From NCBI GenBank assembly GCA_024372495.1, contig CP099977.1:2046001-2110000 (forward strand): a DNA stretch of 64,000 nt, read 5' to 3'. Position numbers and translations under genes: made by a program. Shown here one piece after another: positions 19,587 to 29,657 of this stretch. Positions within the stretch are counted from its first letter, which is position 1. Every line of letters begins with the position of its first letter. The notes beneath the pieces are model-generated. The model was not told where the DNA came from, ran no database searches, and worked only from the letters and a program-made list of their open reading frames with translations. This DNA is from Pseudarthrobacter sp. Fe7. Lineage in GTDB: Bacteria > Actinomycetota > Actinomycetes > Actinomycetales > Micrococcaceae.

Positions 19587-21083
19587 ATGGGCAGTTCTCC
19601 GGAGAAGCCCGGCACGGCGCTGGTGGTGGGCGGCGGGATCTCCGGGCTGCTGTCGGCCCGGGAGCTTGCCGCCGCAGGCCACGAGGTCACCGTCGTTGAG
19701 GCGGGAACGGCGTGGGGCGGCTGCGTGGGCAGCCACACCGTCGCCGGCCTGACGCTGGACAGCGGCGCTGAGTCCTTCGCCACGCGGTCCGACGCCGTTT
19801 CCCGGCTCTGTGCAGAACTCGGCCTGGGCGGAAGGATTGTCCCTCCCCGTCCCGGCGGTGCGTGGGTGCAGCTTCCCGGCGGCCCCCGCGAGCCGCCCCG
19901 GACCGGCGTCCTGGGCATCCCCGCCAACCCCTGGGATCCTGAGGTCCGGCGCACCCTGGGCGTCCTGGGCTCGCTGCGCGCTTCCCTGGACCGGCTGCTG
20001 CCTGCTTCCGTAGGAGCCGGGCAGGGAGTTACCAGCGTCTCAGCCCTGGTCCGGGCACGGATGGGTTCGCGGGTGCTCGAACGGCTGGTCTCTCCGGTGG
20101 TGGGCGGCGTCCACTCCGCCGACCCCGGCCTGCTCGACGTCGACATGGTGGCTCCCGGACTCCGCGCCGGACTGCGGAAACATGGTTCCCTCGCTGCCGC
20201 GGTATCGGCCCAGCGCCGCCGTGCGGGGGCGCCCGCCGCTGCTGCCCAGGTCCGGGCAGGGCAGCCGGGCCATTCTGACAGGCCTCTTCAGCCGGCCAAA
20301 CCGGCCAAGGCCGGGTCCGCCGTCGCGGGCTTGGAAGGCGGCATGCACACCGTCGTGGACGCCCTCGTGGCGGATCTCATGCGCCGCGGCGTAACCCTGC
20401 TGGCGGGCACTGCCGCGACAAACGTCTCCCGCACTCCGGACGGCTGGCGCGTCGACGCTGCCGGGACCACGTTCACCACCGCCCTTCTGGTCATGGCCGT
20501 GGACGGCCCCGCAGCCGTCGGGCTGTTGGAGCAGGCTGTTCCTCAGATCGCGGGCAAGAAGCCGGCGTCCGGCCCGGACGTCAAGCTGGTCACGCTGGTA
20601 CTGGACAAACCGGACCTGGACCGGCGCCCCCGGGGAACAGGGATCCTGGTAGCTCCACAAACGCCGGGCGTCGAAGCCAAGGCGCTGACCCATGCCACGG
20701 GTAAATGGGATTGGCTTGCTGCTGCTGCCGGCCCGGGGCGCCATGTAGTACGCCTTTCCTACGGCCGCGTGGACGGTGCCTCGGCCAAGCCGGGGGCCGG
20801 CCCGGAAACTGATGATGAGCTTTATGCGGCCGCCCTGAGGGACGCTTCCACGCTCTTGAACGTCCCGCTCGCGGAGGAGGACGTGCGGGGCTGGGACGTG
20901 GTCCGGTGGCGCGGATCCCTGCCGTTCGCCGCGGTGGGACACCGTGCCCGGGCGGCGGAGATTCGCCAGGCGTGCACTGCAGCCGGGGGCCTGGCCGTGG
21001 TCGGCGGATGGGTGGCCGGAAATGGCCTGGCCGCCGTCGTTGCCGACACGCGTGAGCAAATCGGCCAACTGGCTGCCGCCTGA
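19587..21083 (+). CDS. hemY: Coproporphyrinogen III oxidase (HemY/CgoX type, FAD-dependent)
   Basis: 498 residues. The FAD fold is at the N-terminus (ALVVGGGISGLLSARELAAAGHEVTVVEA, residues ~10-38). VAGLEGGMHTVVDALV is in the middle, and the conserved C-terminal end reads VVGGWVAGNGLAAVVADTREQ. In the coproporphyrin-dependent route, which the presence of hemQ implies, this enzyme oxidises coproporphyrinogen to coproporphyrin III. An Ala/Pro/Arg-rich stretch at ~residues 205-240 looks like a lineage-specific loop. It lies between hemE and a predicted surface protein gene. Confidence 0.92.
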   Translation: MGSSPEKPGTALVVGGGISGLLSARELAAAGHEVTVVEAGTAWGGCVGSHTVAGLTLDSGAESFATRSDAVSRLCAELGLGGRIVPPRPGGAWVQLPGGPREPPRTGVLGIPANPWDPEVRRTLGVLGSLRASLDRLLPASVGAGQGVTSVSALVRARMGSRVLERLVSPVVGGVHSADPGLLDVDMVAPGLRAGLRKHGSLAAAVSAQRRRAGAPAAAAQVRAGQPGHSDRPLQPAKPAKAGSAVAGLEGGMHTVVDALVADLMRRGVTLLAGTAATNVSRTPDGWRVDAAGTTFTTALLVMAVDGPAAVGLLEQAVPQIAGKKPASGPDVKLVTLVLDKPDLDRRPRGTGILVAPQTPGVEAKALTHATGKWDWLAAAAGPGRHVVRLSYGRVDGASAKPGAGPETDDELYAAALRDASTLLNVPLAEEDVRGWDVVRWRGSLPFAAVGHRARAAEIRQACTAAGGLAVVGGWVAGNGLAAVVADTREQIGQLAAA

Positions 21084-21187
21084 GCGTCGCTGCTGGTCAA
21101 GGCGCCGGGGAGGCGGGTGGCCGCCTCCCTTACCCTCTGCGGCGTCATGTCCGGTTTCCAATCGGGCAAGCGTTCTGGTTAGGGTCG

Positions 21188-22236
21188 ATGACTATGGTTC
21201 AACACAGGTCCGAGCTTTCCATCTCCCGGACCGGTATCCATGGGGGACTCCGACGCGGTACCGCAGCCGCGGCCGTCGGAGCGGTACTGGTTCTTTCCAC
21301 CGGCGTCCAGGCGTCCTTGGCCGATGACGCGGCGCCCCCTCCCCAAGACCCCCGGTGCAGGTATCTGCGGACGCAACCGCTGCTGTGCGTGCCGCCGCCG
21401 CCCGCCAGGATGCCCTGCAGTTCCAACGCGGTTCAGAGGGGGAAGGCGGGGCGCCTGCAGCCGGCTCCTCCGGCGCAAAGACGTCCTCCATCCTGGCTGT
21501 GCCGGGTGCCCTGCTTCCGGCGGTACAGGCGTCCCAGACCAGGACTGCTCCGACGTCCACAGTGACGCCAGCGGCGGCCGCATCGGCCACCGCGGAAGCT
21601 TCAGTCAGCACGCTGCCCCTTCCCGACCTCCCGCTGCCCATCGTCTCCGGGACGCCACTGCTGCCGGGCGGGCAGACCGCAACACCCACGTCCCCCACCG
21701 CCGGGTCTTCCCCGGCACCGACCCAGCCAAAGGCCGCAACAGCATCCAGTCCCACCACGGAGCCCGTCACGGGCGCAGCCGGCGCCGCTCCTGCGGCAGG
21801 AGCCACGGCACCGTCCGCTGCCGTGGTTCGGCCGGCCGTTGGGACGGCAATTGGAGCAGCGCCTGGAGAGGCTGATCCGGCGGCTGGCGGCCAGGCAGCG
21901 GCGGGAGCCTCCGGGGCAGTGGGAGGATCGCCCGCTGCTGGCGCGTTTGGTGCTCCGGGGGCCGCGGGCGAAGCTGCCGGCCACGAGCCAGCGAACGGCG
22001 CTTCGCCGGCGCCCCCATTCCAGGCGGCGGGAAGCCCCGCGGCTCACGGCAATCCGGTCCAGTCCGGGCCCGTTCACGCGGCGCAGGCCGCAGGCGCCCC
22101 AGCAGGTCCGGGCCGCGCAGTTTCCTCCATCGGGACCCTGCCGGACGTTCCCGATGCCATGGTGTGGCTCGGTGCCGGGTTGGTTGGCGTGGGTGCTGCC
22201 GCGGGGCTGGTGTTCCTGCGCATGCGGCGCCTCTGA
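21188..22236 (+). CDS. Predicted surface protein: signal peptide, Ala/Pro-rich stalk, C-terminal membrane helix (one apparent sequence error)
   Basis: Reconstructed length is 349 residues. An N-terminal signal sequence (GTAAAAVGAVLVLSTGVQASLA, ~20-41) is followed by ~270 residues of low-complexity Ala/Pro/Ser/Gly/Thr sequence and a final helix (AMVWLGAGLVGVGAAAGLVFL) with a basic end RMRRL. This is the layout of a wall-spanning membrane-anchored protein; there is no LPXTG-like motif. One C appears to be missing from the run at 21349-21353. I recognise no family. It separates hemY from hemQ on the same strand; a link to heme is possible but unproven. Confidence 0.6.
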
Positions 22237-22286
22237 TGGAGCATCGCGGAGTGGCCTGCTGCCCCGAAGAACGTGACTTTGATCAC

Positions 22287-22303
22287 TTCTACGAGTTGTA
22301 GAA
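22287..22303. promoter_or_regulatory. Operator-like inverted repeat upstream of hemQ
   Basis: TTCTAC-GAGTT-GTAGAA is a perfect 6-bp dyad with a five-base spacer, 46 bases before the hemQ start. It could bind a dimeric regulator. No regulator can be named from the sequence. Confidence 0.4.
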
Positions 22304-22349
22304 CTCTTCGGTTTCGTCTTGGGGGTAACAAAGGGGCAAACTTGTAACC

Positions 22350-23051
22350 ATGAGCCACACTTCTGCCGAATCTGTCACTAAAACCGAAGAATCAGCCGAG
22401 CAGTTCTTTACCTTATGGACGGTCTTCAAGCGGTCGGAGTCCGTGGTCCGCAGCGCGGATGCCGCCGCCGACTTCGAAGCGCTGCTGGAGCGGCTCGCCG
22501 CGGCCGGCGTCACGCACCGGGGCAGCTACGATGTCTCGGCCATGCGGGCCGACGCCGACGTCATGGTGTGGCTCCACGGTTCCAAGCCGGAGGCGCTGCA
22601 GCAGGCCATCCGCGACATCCGGCGCAGCACCCTCTTCTCCGGCACCGAGATCGTCTGGTCCGCCATGGGTGTCCACCGCGAGGCCGAGTTCGCCAAGAAC
22701 CACACCCCCGCATACTCCCGCGGCGTTGCCCCGGCCGAATGGCTCTGCGTTTACCCGTTTGTCCGCTCCTATGAGTGGTACATCCTGCCGGAGGCCGAGC
22801 GCGGCAAGATGCTTCGCGACCACGGCCTGTTGGGACGGGACTTCCCGCAGGTCATTTCCAACACCGTCTCCTCCTTCGCCCTGGGCGACTGGGAATGGAT
22901 CCTGGGCCTGGAAGCGCCCGAACTGGTGGACCTTGTCGACCTGATGCGGCACCTGCGCTCCACCGAGGCGCGCAACCACGTCCGCGAGGAAGTCCCCTTC
23001 TACACCGGACGCCGGATCTCCGCTGACGAGGTCGCCGAGGTCCTCGCGTGA
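22350..23051 (+). CDS. hemQ: Coproheme decarboxylase
   Basis: Last enzyme of the coproporphyrin-dependent pathway: oxidatively decarboxylates two propionates of Fe-coproporphyrin to make heme b. 233 residues, full length for the chlorite dismutase-like ChdC family of Actinobacteria. The signature WLCVYPFVRSYEWYILPE holds the catalytic tyrosine (Tyr135). TNTVSSFALGDWEW-like sequence follows (ISNTVSSFALGDWEW). The stop overlaps the hemH start in a GTGA junction, so the last two enzymes are translationally coupled. Confidence 0.95.
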   Translation: MSHTSAESVTKTEESAEQFFTLWTVFKRSESVVRSADAAADFEALLERLAAAGVTHRGSYDVSAMRADADVMVWLHGSKPEALQQAIRDIRRSTLFSGTEIVWSAMGVHREAEFAKNHTPAYSRGVAPAEWLCVYPFVRSYEWYILPEAERGKMLRDHGLLGRDFPQVISNTVSSFALGDWEWILGLEAPELVDLVDLMRHLRSTEARNHVREEVPFYTGRRISADEVAEVLA

Positions 23052-24292
23052 GTCCGGAACAGCAGGCCGCCACGGCGGTCAACCCGGTGACTGAAGCCGG
23101 ACGCATGGCTCCCAAGAACTACGACGCTGTCCTCCTGGCCTCCTTCGGTGGCCCGGAAGGACAGGAGGACGTCATCCCGTTCCTCCGCAACGTCACCCGC
23201 GGCCGGGGGATCCCGGACGAGCGGCTCGAGGAAGTCTCGCACCACTACCGCGCAAACGGCGGCATCAGCCCCATCAACCAGCAGAACCGCGAGCTCAAGG
23301 CGGCTCTGGAAGCCGAACTGGCCGCCCGCGGCATCGAGCTGCCGGTACTGTGGGGCAACCGCAACTGGGCGCCCTATATCCCGCAGACCCTGCAGGATGC
23401 GTACGACGCCGGGCACCGCCGGGTGCTGATGCTCACCACGAGTGCCTACTCCTGTTACTCCAGCTGCCGCCAGTACCGCGAGGACATTGGCATGGCGCTG
23501 ACGGAGACCGGCCTGGACGGCAAACTCGAAGTCGACAAGGTCCGGCAGTACTTCGACCACCCCGGTTTCGTGGAGCCGTTCATTGAGGGCACCACGGCCG
23601 GCCTCGCCGACGTCCGCGCCAAGCTCGCCGCTGCCGGAACCGCGGACGCCCCCGTGCACATCCTGTTTGCCACGCACTCCATCCCCACGCGGGATGCTGA
23701 GGCCGCGGGCCGGTCCGAGGGCGAACCGCGGGAGTTCGAGGAAGGCTCGGCCTACGTGGCCCAGCACCTCGCCAACGCCGCCGCCGTCATTGACCGGGTC
23801 GAGGCAGAATCCGGGTTGGCCGCGGAGTGGTCCCTGGTGTACCAGTCGCGTTCGGGCGCCCCGCACGTGCCGTGGCTTGAGCCGGACATCAACGACGCCA
23901 TCGAGGAACTGGCAGGCCGTGGCGTGAAGGGCATCGTCATCGTTCCGCTCGGCTTCGTCAGCGACCACATGGAAGTTGTCTGGGACCTGGACACCGAAGC
24001 GATGGAAACCTGCGCCAACCTGGGCCTGGCCGCCACCCGCGTCCCCACCCCCGGCACGCACAAAAAGTTCGTTGACGGACTGGTGGACCTCATCTGCGAA
24101 CGGACGGTGGCCAACAACATCAGCGACCGTCCCGCCGTTACGGGTCTTGGCCCCTGGTACGACGTCTGCCGGCCGGGGTGCTGCGCCAACTTCCGTGGCG
24201 AGAAGCCCACTATTGCAGGCGCCGACACCACCGTGGGCACCGGCCACGACCCGTATCCGTCGGATGCGGCGGCTGAAACGGCGCAGCCGTGA
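23048..24292 (+). CDS. hemH: Coproporphyrin ferrochelatase
   Basis: Inserts Fe2+ into coproporphyrin III. 414 residues. LLASFGGPEGQEDVIPFL starts the fold; the catalytic His is in ILFATHSIPTRDAE; VPLGFVSDHMEVVWDLD is the second conserved block. The C-terminus has CRPGCCANFRG, which with Cys at ~363 could form the [2Fe-2S] site known from actinobacterial ferrochelatases. The GTG start overlaps hemQ, and the stop overlaps hemC in another GTGA junction. Confidence 0.94.
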   Translation: MSPEQQAATAVNPVTEAGRMAPKNYDAVLLASFGGPEGQEDVIPFLRNVTRGRGIPDERLEEVSHHYRANGGISPINQQNRELKAALEAELAARGIELPVLWGNRNWAPYIPQTLQDAYDAGHRRVLMLTTSAYSCYSSCRQYREDIGMALTETGLDGKLEVDKVRQYFDHPGFVEPFIEGTTAGLADVRAKLAAAGTADAPVHILFATHSIPTRDAEAAGRSEGEPREFEEGSAYVAQHLANAAAVIDRVEAESGLAAEWSLVYQSRSGAPHVPWLEPDINDAIEELAGRGVKGIVIVPLGFVSDHMEVVWDLDTEAMETCANLGLAATRVPTPGTHKKFVDGLVDLICERTVANNISDRPAVTGLGPWYDVCRPGCCANFRGEKPTIAGADTTVGTGHDPYPSDAAAETAQP

Positions 24293-25287
24293 CAGTCCGC
24301 ATTGGCACGCGCGCCAGCAAGCTCGCGCTCACCCAGACCCAGCAGACCGCGGACCAGCTTGCCGCCGTCGGCGGTTTCCCGGTGGAACTGGTGCACATCC
24401 GGACCGACGGCGACGTCCTCACCGGCTCGCTCTCCCAGATGGGCGGCACCGGCGTTTTCGTCGCAGCCCTGCGCGACGCGCTGCTGCGCAGTGAGTGTGA
24501 CGTAGCCGTCCACTCGCTCAAGGACCTGCCTACCGGCGCAGCGGTGGGGCTCAGCCTTGCCGCCACGCCGCGCCGTGTGGACGTCCGCGACGTCCTGTGC
24601 GCCCGCGACGGACTGAAGCTGGCCGACCTGCCTGCCGCAGCCCGCATTGGCACCGGATCGCCCCGCCGCGCGGCACAGCTGCGGGCAGCGCGTCCGGACC
24701 TGGACATTGTGGACATCCGGGGCAACGTTGATACCCGCCTGGGCCGCGTTCCCGGATTGCCCGGCAACTCCACCGACCAGGTGGTGCCCGGGAAGTCCTG
24801 CGACCTGGACGCAGTGGTGCTCGCGGCCGCCGGCCTGGAACGGATCGGCCGGCTGGACGCCGTCACCGAATACCTGGAAACCGACGTCATGTTGCCGGCG
24901 GCAGGGCAGGGATCGCTGGCCATCGAGTGCCGGACGGCAGACGCCCCGCCAAAACCCGGTTCGGCTGAAGGTTCCCGTGACGTCCTGGCCCAGGCCCTGG
25001 CCGCACTGGACGACCCCGACACCCGCCTCGCCGTCACGGCTGAACGGGCGCTGCTGGCCCGGCTCGAAGCAGGCTGCGCAGCGCCGGTGGGCGCTTACGC
25101 CTACCGCAAGGGCAGCATGCTCCACCTGGAAGCCGTGGTGTGCGCAGTGGACGGCACCGCCACTGTCCGGGACAAGCGCGCCACCGACGGGCTGACGGAG
25201 GTCGGAGCCACCCTCCTGGGCATCGACTTGGCCGAGGCCCTCCTTGCCGCCGGGGCCGCCGATATCGCAGACCTGCAGGCGTCCTGA
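24289..25287 (+). CDS. hemC: Hydroxymethylbilane synthase (porphobilinogen deaminase)
   Basis: Polymerises four porphobilinogens into hydroxymethylbilane. 332 residues: IGTRASKLALTQTQ at the N-terminus, SLKDLPT, IGTGSPRRAAQL and LPAAGQGSLAIE in order, and the dipyrromethane cofactor cysteine in LEAGCAAPVGAY. The GTG start overlaps the hemH stop; hemD follows after seven bases. Confidence 0.95.
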   Translation: MTVRIGTRASKLALTQTQQTADQLAAVGGFPVELVHIRTDGDVLTGSLSQMGGTGVFVAALRDALLRSECDVAVHSLKDLPTGAAVGLSLAATPRRVDVRDVLCARDGLKLADLPAAARIGTGSPRRAAQLRAARPDLDIVDIRGNVDTRLGRVPGLPGNSTDQVVPGKSCDLDAVVLAAAGLERIGRLDAVTEYLETDVMLPAAGQGSLAIECRTADAPPKPGSAEGSRDVLAQALAALDDPDTRLAVTAERALLARLEAGCAAPVGAYAYRKGSMLHLEAVVCAVDGTATVRDKRATDGLTEVGATLLGIDLAEALLAAGAADIADLQAS

Positions 25288-25294
25288 CCTGTCG

Positions 25295-26161
25295 ATGACG
25301 CAGCCTTCCAGCAGATCCGGATCCGACGAGCCGCTTGGCGGAGCCCGGGTCCTGGTCACGCGCAGCCCGGAACGTTCCCGCGCCCTGGTGGAGGCGCTGT
25401 CCGCCGCCGGCGCCCGGCCGGTCCTGCTTCCGCTCATCGACTTCGAACGGGCCCCGGACCAGCACGCGCTCGATGTCGCCTGCGATGCACTGTCGGCCGG
25501 GGCCTTCGACTGGCTGGTGATCAGCAGCGTCACCACCGTTCACGTCCTGATGGAAAAGGCCGCCGAACGTGGCCTTGGCCTGGACCGGATGGTTCCTTCG
25601 GCCACGCGTATCGCGGCCATCGGCCCCGCAACGCGCAGTTTGCTGGAATCGGGCGGACTGGACGTTGCGCTCACGCCGTCCGGTGAGCAGTCGGCCGCCG
25701 GCCTGCTCACCGTCTGGTCCGGAAGCGGCAGGATCCTGCTGCCGCAGGCTGACATCGCGGCCGGCACGCTGGCGGCCGGTCTGGCAGCGGCAGGGGGCAC
25801 TGTCACCGCCGTAACTGCCTATCGCACCGTCGACTATCCGGCGGCAGCGGAACGGCGCCTCGCCGTGCAGGCGGAGGACGACGACGCCGGCCCGCAACCG
25901 CCGTCGTACTCCCTCCTGGGGCCGGAAACTGCCGCCACCGAAATCGCCGAAGGGCGCATCGCCGCCGTGATCGCCGCCTCGCCCAGCGCCGTGCGCCGGA
26001 TCGCCGCCCTCGGACCACTGGGCGGCTGCCGCCTGGTGGCCATCGGCCGTTCGACGGCGGACCAGGCCGCCGCCCTGGGCCTTGCGGTCGCCGCGGTGGC
26101 GGCCGAACCCACACCGAACGGGCTGGTGGCAGCCGTGGAAAAGGCCCTCAACCCGCCCTGA
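25295..26161 (+). CDS. hemD: Uroporphyrinogen III synthase
   Basis: Cyclises hydroxymethylbilane with inversion of ring D. 288 residues in the two-domain HemD fold. Sequence conservation in this family is low, but ARVLVTRSPERS, DWLVISSVTTVHVL, ASPSAVRRIA and CRLVAIGRSTADQAAALG match it. I chose the ATG at 25295, which starts seven bases after hemC; the frame is open upstream but lies inside hemC. Position between hemC and hemB supports the call. Confidence 0.9.
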   Translation: MTQPSSRSGSDEPLGGARVLVTRSPERSRALVEALSAAGARPVLLPLIDFERAPDQHALDVACDALSAGAFDWLVISSVTTVHVLMEKAAERGLGLDRMVPSATRIAAIGPATRSLLESGGLDVALTPSGEQSAAGLLTVWSGSGRILLPQADIAAGTLAAGLAAAGGTVTAVTAYRTVDYPAAAERRLAVQAEDDDAGPQPPSYSLLGPETAATEIAEGRIAAVIAASPSAVRRIAALGPLGGCRLVAIGRSTADQAAALGLAVAAVAAEPTPNGLVAAVEKALNPP

Positions 26162-26218
26162 CCCGGCCGCCACGATCTCCCACCACAAAGCTTCAAGACA
26201 ACGCGAAGGACAGGACCC

Positions 26219-27202
26219 ATGACTTTCCCAACCCAACGCCCCCGCCGGCTGCGCACCACCCCCGCCATGCGCCGGATGACTGCCGAAACGCGCCTTGCTC
26301 CGGCCGAACTCATCCTTCCCGTCTTCATCCGGGAAGGACTCACCGAACCCAACCCCATCACCTCCATGCCGGGCGTGGTCCAGCACACCACCGACACCCT
26401 TAAGCGCGCTGCCGCAGAGGCCGTTGAGCTGGGCCTGGGCGGCATCATGCTCTTCGGCATCCCGGAAACCCGCGACGCCGAAGGCACCGCCTCCCTTGAC
26501 CCCGAGGGTGTGCTGAACAAGGCCATCCGGGACGTCCGTGCCGAAGTGGGCGATGACCTGGTGATCATGAGCGATGTCTGCCTGGACGAATTCACCGACC
26601 ACGGCCACTGCGGAGTGCTCGACGCCGACGGGTACGTGGACAACGACCGCACGGTGGAGATCTACGCCCGGATGGCCGTGGCACAGGCAGAGGCCGGCGC
26701 GCACATGCTTGGCCCATCCGGAATGATGGACGGCCAGATCGCCGCCATCCGCTCAGCCCTTGACGACGCCGGCCACGTCAACACGTCGGTCATTGCTTAC
26801 TCCGCGAAGTATGCCTCCGCGTTCTACGGGCCCTTCCGCGAAGCGGTTGATTCCCAGCTCAAGGGCGACCGGCGGACCTACCAGATGGACGCGGGCAACC
26901 GCACCGAGGCGCTGCGCGAGGTGGAACTGGACCTGGCCGAGGGTGCCGACATCATCATGGTCAAGCCTGCCATGAGCTACCTGGACATCGTGGCCGACGT
27001 TGCCGCGATGAGCCCGGTGCCCGTCTCCGCATACCAGATCTCCGGCGAATACGCGATGATCGAGGCCGCCTCAGCCAACGGCTGGATCGACCGCCGCGCC
27101 GCGATCACCGAGTCCGTGCTTGGCATCCGCCGGGCCGGAGCGCACACCGTCCTGACCTACTGGGCCACCGAACTGGCCGGCTGGCTGAAGGAATCCCGGT
27201 GA
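26219..27202 (+). CDS. hemB: Delta-aminolevulinic acid dehydratase (porphobilinogen synthase)
   Basis: Condenses two 5-aminolevulinates into porphobilinogen. 327 residues. Schiff-base lysines are in [17 protein letters not shown] and [10 protein letters not shown]. The metal site reads [14 protein letters not shown] (~119-132): two of the three cysteines of zinc-dependent enzymes are present, and the middle one is Asp. AGGACAGGA provides a good ribosome binding site. The stop overlaps the next gene in a GTGA junction. Confidence 0.95.
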   Translation: MTFPTQRPRRLRTTPAMRRMTAETRLAPAELILPVFIREGLTEPNPITSMPGVVQHTTDTLKRAAAEAVELGLGGIMLFGIPETRDAEGTASLDPEGVLNKAIRDVRAEVGDDLVIMSDVCLDEFTDHGHCGVLDADGYVDNDRTVEIYARMAVAQAEAGAHMLGPSGMMDGQIAAIRSALDDAGHVNTSVIAYSAKYASAFYGPFREAVDSQLKGDRRTYQMDAGNRTEALREVELDLAEGADIIMVKPAMSYLDIVADVAAMSPVPVSAYQISGEYAMIEAASANGWIDRRAAITESVLGIRRAGAHTVLTYWATELAGWLKESR

Positions 27203-28292
27203 CGGATCCTTCCTCCACCCCAACCGCGCCCGTGGGGGAGGACCGCATCCTCCTCGGCCTGAACACCTTCGGCGATATCGGCGCGAATCCGGACGGCAGC
27301 CCGCAGCCGCATGCGCAGGTCCTGCGCCAGCTGTTGGAACAGGCGGAACTTGCCGACGCCGTCGGCCTCCATGCCTTTGGCGTGGGGGAGCACCACCGCA
27401 AGGACTACGCAGTCTCCGCCCCGGAAGTCTTCCTTGCCGCCGCCGCCGCGCGCACGTCCCGGATCCGGCTCGGCTCGGCAGTAACTGTCCTGAGTTCGGA
27501 CGATCCCATCCGGGTCTTCCAGCGCTTCGCCACCGTGGACGCCATTTCCAACGGCCGGGCGGAAGTGATGCTCGGCCGCGGATCGTTCATCGAGTCCTTC
27601 CCGCTGTTCGGACTGGACCTGGCGGACTATGAGGTCCTGTTCGAGGAGAAACTAGAGCTGTTCGACAAGGTCCGGACGCAAAAACCCGTGCACTGGGAGG
27701 GCCGGACCCGGCCGGCACTGCATGGGTTGAACGTCTACCCGCCCCTTGAACACCACCTGCTGCCCACGTGGATCGGGGTCGGTGGAACACCGGAATCCGT
27801 CCTCCGCTGCGCCCAGTACGGCTACCCCATCATCTTTGCCATCATTGGCGGCCAGCCGCGTGCCTTCCGGCCCCTGGCAGACCTCTACCGTGAAGCGATG
27901 GGTAAGTATGGACACCCCATGCAGCAGATTGCCACCCACTCGCCCGGCCATGTGGCCGACACCGATGAGCAGGCCCGGGAAGAGCTGTTCCCGCACTGGC
28001 TGCAGCTGCGGAACAGGCTCGGCGCCGAGCGCGGATGGGGACCGGCCGGACGCGGTGAGTTCGATGCCCTCTGCTCCGCGGAAGGTGCCCTGTACGTCGG
28101 CTCCCCGGAGACTGTGGCCCAAAAATCGTCCAGCTGAAGCGGAACCTGGGTGTTGACCGCTTCGACCTGAAATACAGCAACGGGCCGCTGCCGCACGCAG
28201 CGATGATGCGCTCGATCGAACTGATGGGCACGGCGGTGGCGCCCCGGGTGGCGGAACTGCTGTCCGGCCAACAGCGCCTTCCGGCTAACTGA
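27199..28292 (+). CDS. LLM-class flavin-dependent oxidoreductase (one apparent sequence error)
   Basis: 364 residues after correction, a bacterial luciferase-like monooxygenase fold using FMN or F420: [11 protein letters not shown] at the N-terminus, [67 protein letters not shown], and a C-terminal helix ending [12 protein letters not shown]. One A appears to be missing from the run at 28121-28125; without it the frame stops at 28137. It is inserted between hemB and hemL and coupled to hemB by a GTGA overlap. The substrate is unknown. Confidence 0.85.
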
Positions 28293-28305
28293 GAGAATAG
28301 AAACC

Positions 28306-29637
28306 ATGACTTCCAGCAATCCTCGCAACGAGGCACTCTTCGACCGCGCGCGGCAGCTGATGCCGGGCGGCGTCAACTCGCCGGTCCGGGCCTTCGGCTC
28401 CGTCGGCGGGACGCCGCGCTTCATGGTCTCCGCCAACGGGCCCTACCTGACAGATGCCGACGGCAAGGAATACGTGGACCTGGTCTGCTCCTGGGGCCCG
28501 GCCCTGTTGGGCCATGCCCACCCGGCCGTGCTGGATGCCGTGCATGCCGCGGTGGACCGCGGCCTGTCCTTTGGTGCGTCCACCCCCGATGAGGCCAACC
28601 TGGCGGAAATCGTCCAGGACCGCGTCCCCGCCGTCGAACGCCTCAGGATGGTCTCCACCGGAACCGAAGCCACGATGACCGCCGTCCGGCTGGCCCGTGG
28701 TTTCACCGGCCGCAACCTCATCATCAAGTTCGCCGGCTGCTACCACGGCCACCTTGACGGCCTCCTTGCCGCGGCAGGCTCCGGGCTGGCAACCCTCGCC
28801 CTGCCCGGTTCCGCCGGCGTCACCGAAGCCACCGCCGCCGAGACTCTGGTGCTGCCCTACAACGACCTCACAGCCGTCAAGGAAGCCTTTACCGTCCACG
28901 GCCGGAACATCGCCGCCGTAATAACCGAGGCCGCACCCGCCAACATGGGCGTGGTCACGCCCGCCGAAGGATTCAACCTCGGCCTCTCGCAGATCACCCG
29001 CGAGCACGGCGCGCTCCTCATCGTCGACGAGGTCCTGACCGGTTTCCGCACGGGCTATTCCGGCTACTGGGGGCTGACCGGCGGTGCGCCGGATGCCGAA
29101 GACCCGTGGACCCCGGACCTGCTCACCTTTGGAAAGGTAATCGGCGGAGGAATGCCGACGGCGGCCCTCGGCGGACGTGCCGACGTCATGGACTACCTGG
29201 CGCCTACGGGCCCGGTGTACCAGGCAGGCACGCTGTCCGGGAATCCCGTGGCCATGGCCGCCGGCGTGGCTACCCTGACTCACGCCACCCGCGATGTCTA
29301 CTCGTTCATCGACGTCCGTTCCCTGGAACTGTCCTCCGCCGTCTCGAACGCATTGGATGCAGCAGGGGTGGACCACTCCATCCAGTTCGCCGGGAACCTC
29401 TTCTCCGTAGCCTTTGGAACCTCGGCCAACGGGGTCCACAACTACGCGGACGCCCAGGCCCAGGAGGCATTCCGCTACGCGCCGTTCTTCCACTCCATGC
29501 TGGAATCCGGTGTGTACCTGCCGCCATCGGTCTTCGAGGCATGGTTCCTGTCGGCCGCCCACGACGACGTCGCCATGAACCGCATCTACGACGCACTGCC
29601 TGCCGCAGCCAAGGCGGCCGCTGCCGCCCAGGGCTAG
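28306..29637 (+). CDS. hemL: Glutamate-1-semialdehyde 2,1-aminomutase
   Basis: PLP enzyme converting glutamate-1-semialdehyde to 5-aminolevulinate, the step after HemA. 443 residues. [18 protein letters not shown] is at the N-terminus, then [30 protein letters not shown] and [12 protein letters not shown] with the PLP lysine, and [11 protein letters not shown]. It is the last gene of the plus-strand heme cluster, closed by a strong terminator. Confidence 0.95.
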   Translation: MTSSNPRNEALFDRARQLMPGGVNSPVRAFGSVGGTPRFMVSANGPYLTDADGKEYVDLVCSWGPALLGHAHPAVLDAVHAAVDRGLSFGASTPDEANLAEIVQDRVPAVERLRMVSTGTEATMTAVRLARGFTGRNLIIKFAGCYHGHLDGLLAAAGSGLATLALPGSAGVTEATAAETLVLPYNDLTAVKEAFTVHGRNIAAVITEAAPANMGVVTPAEGFNLGLSQITREHGALLIVDEVLTGFRTGYSGYWGLTGGAPDAEDPWTPDLLTFGKVIGGGMPTAALGGRADVMDYLAPTGPVYQAGTLSGNPVAMAAGVATLTHATRDVYSFIDVRSLELSSAVSNALDAAGVDHSIQFAGNLFSVAFGTSANGVHNYADAQAQEAFRYAPFFHSMLESGVYLPPSVFEAWFLSAAHDDVAMNRIYDALPAAAKAAAAAQG

Positions 29638-29657
29638 CACCGGCGTCGTCCCTCAAC

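Noticed and set aside
23000..26704. Very long minus-strand open frames opposite hemH, hemC, hemD and hemB.
   Set aside because: Typical antisense frames in GC-rich coding DNA; low-complexity translations without recognisable domains.
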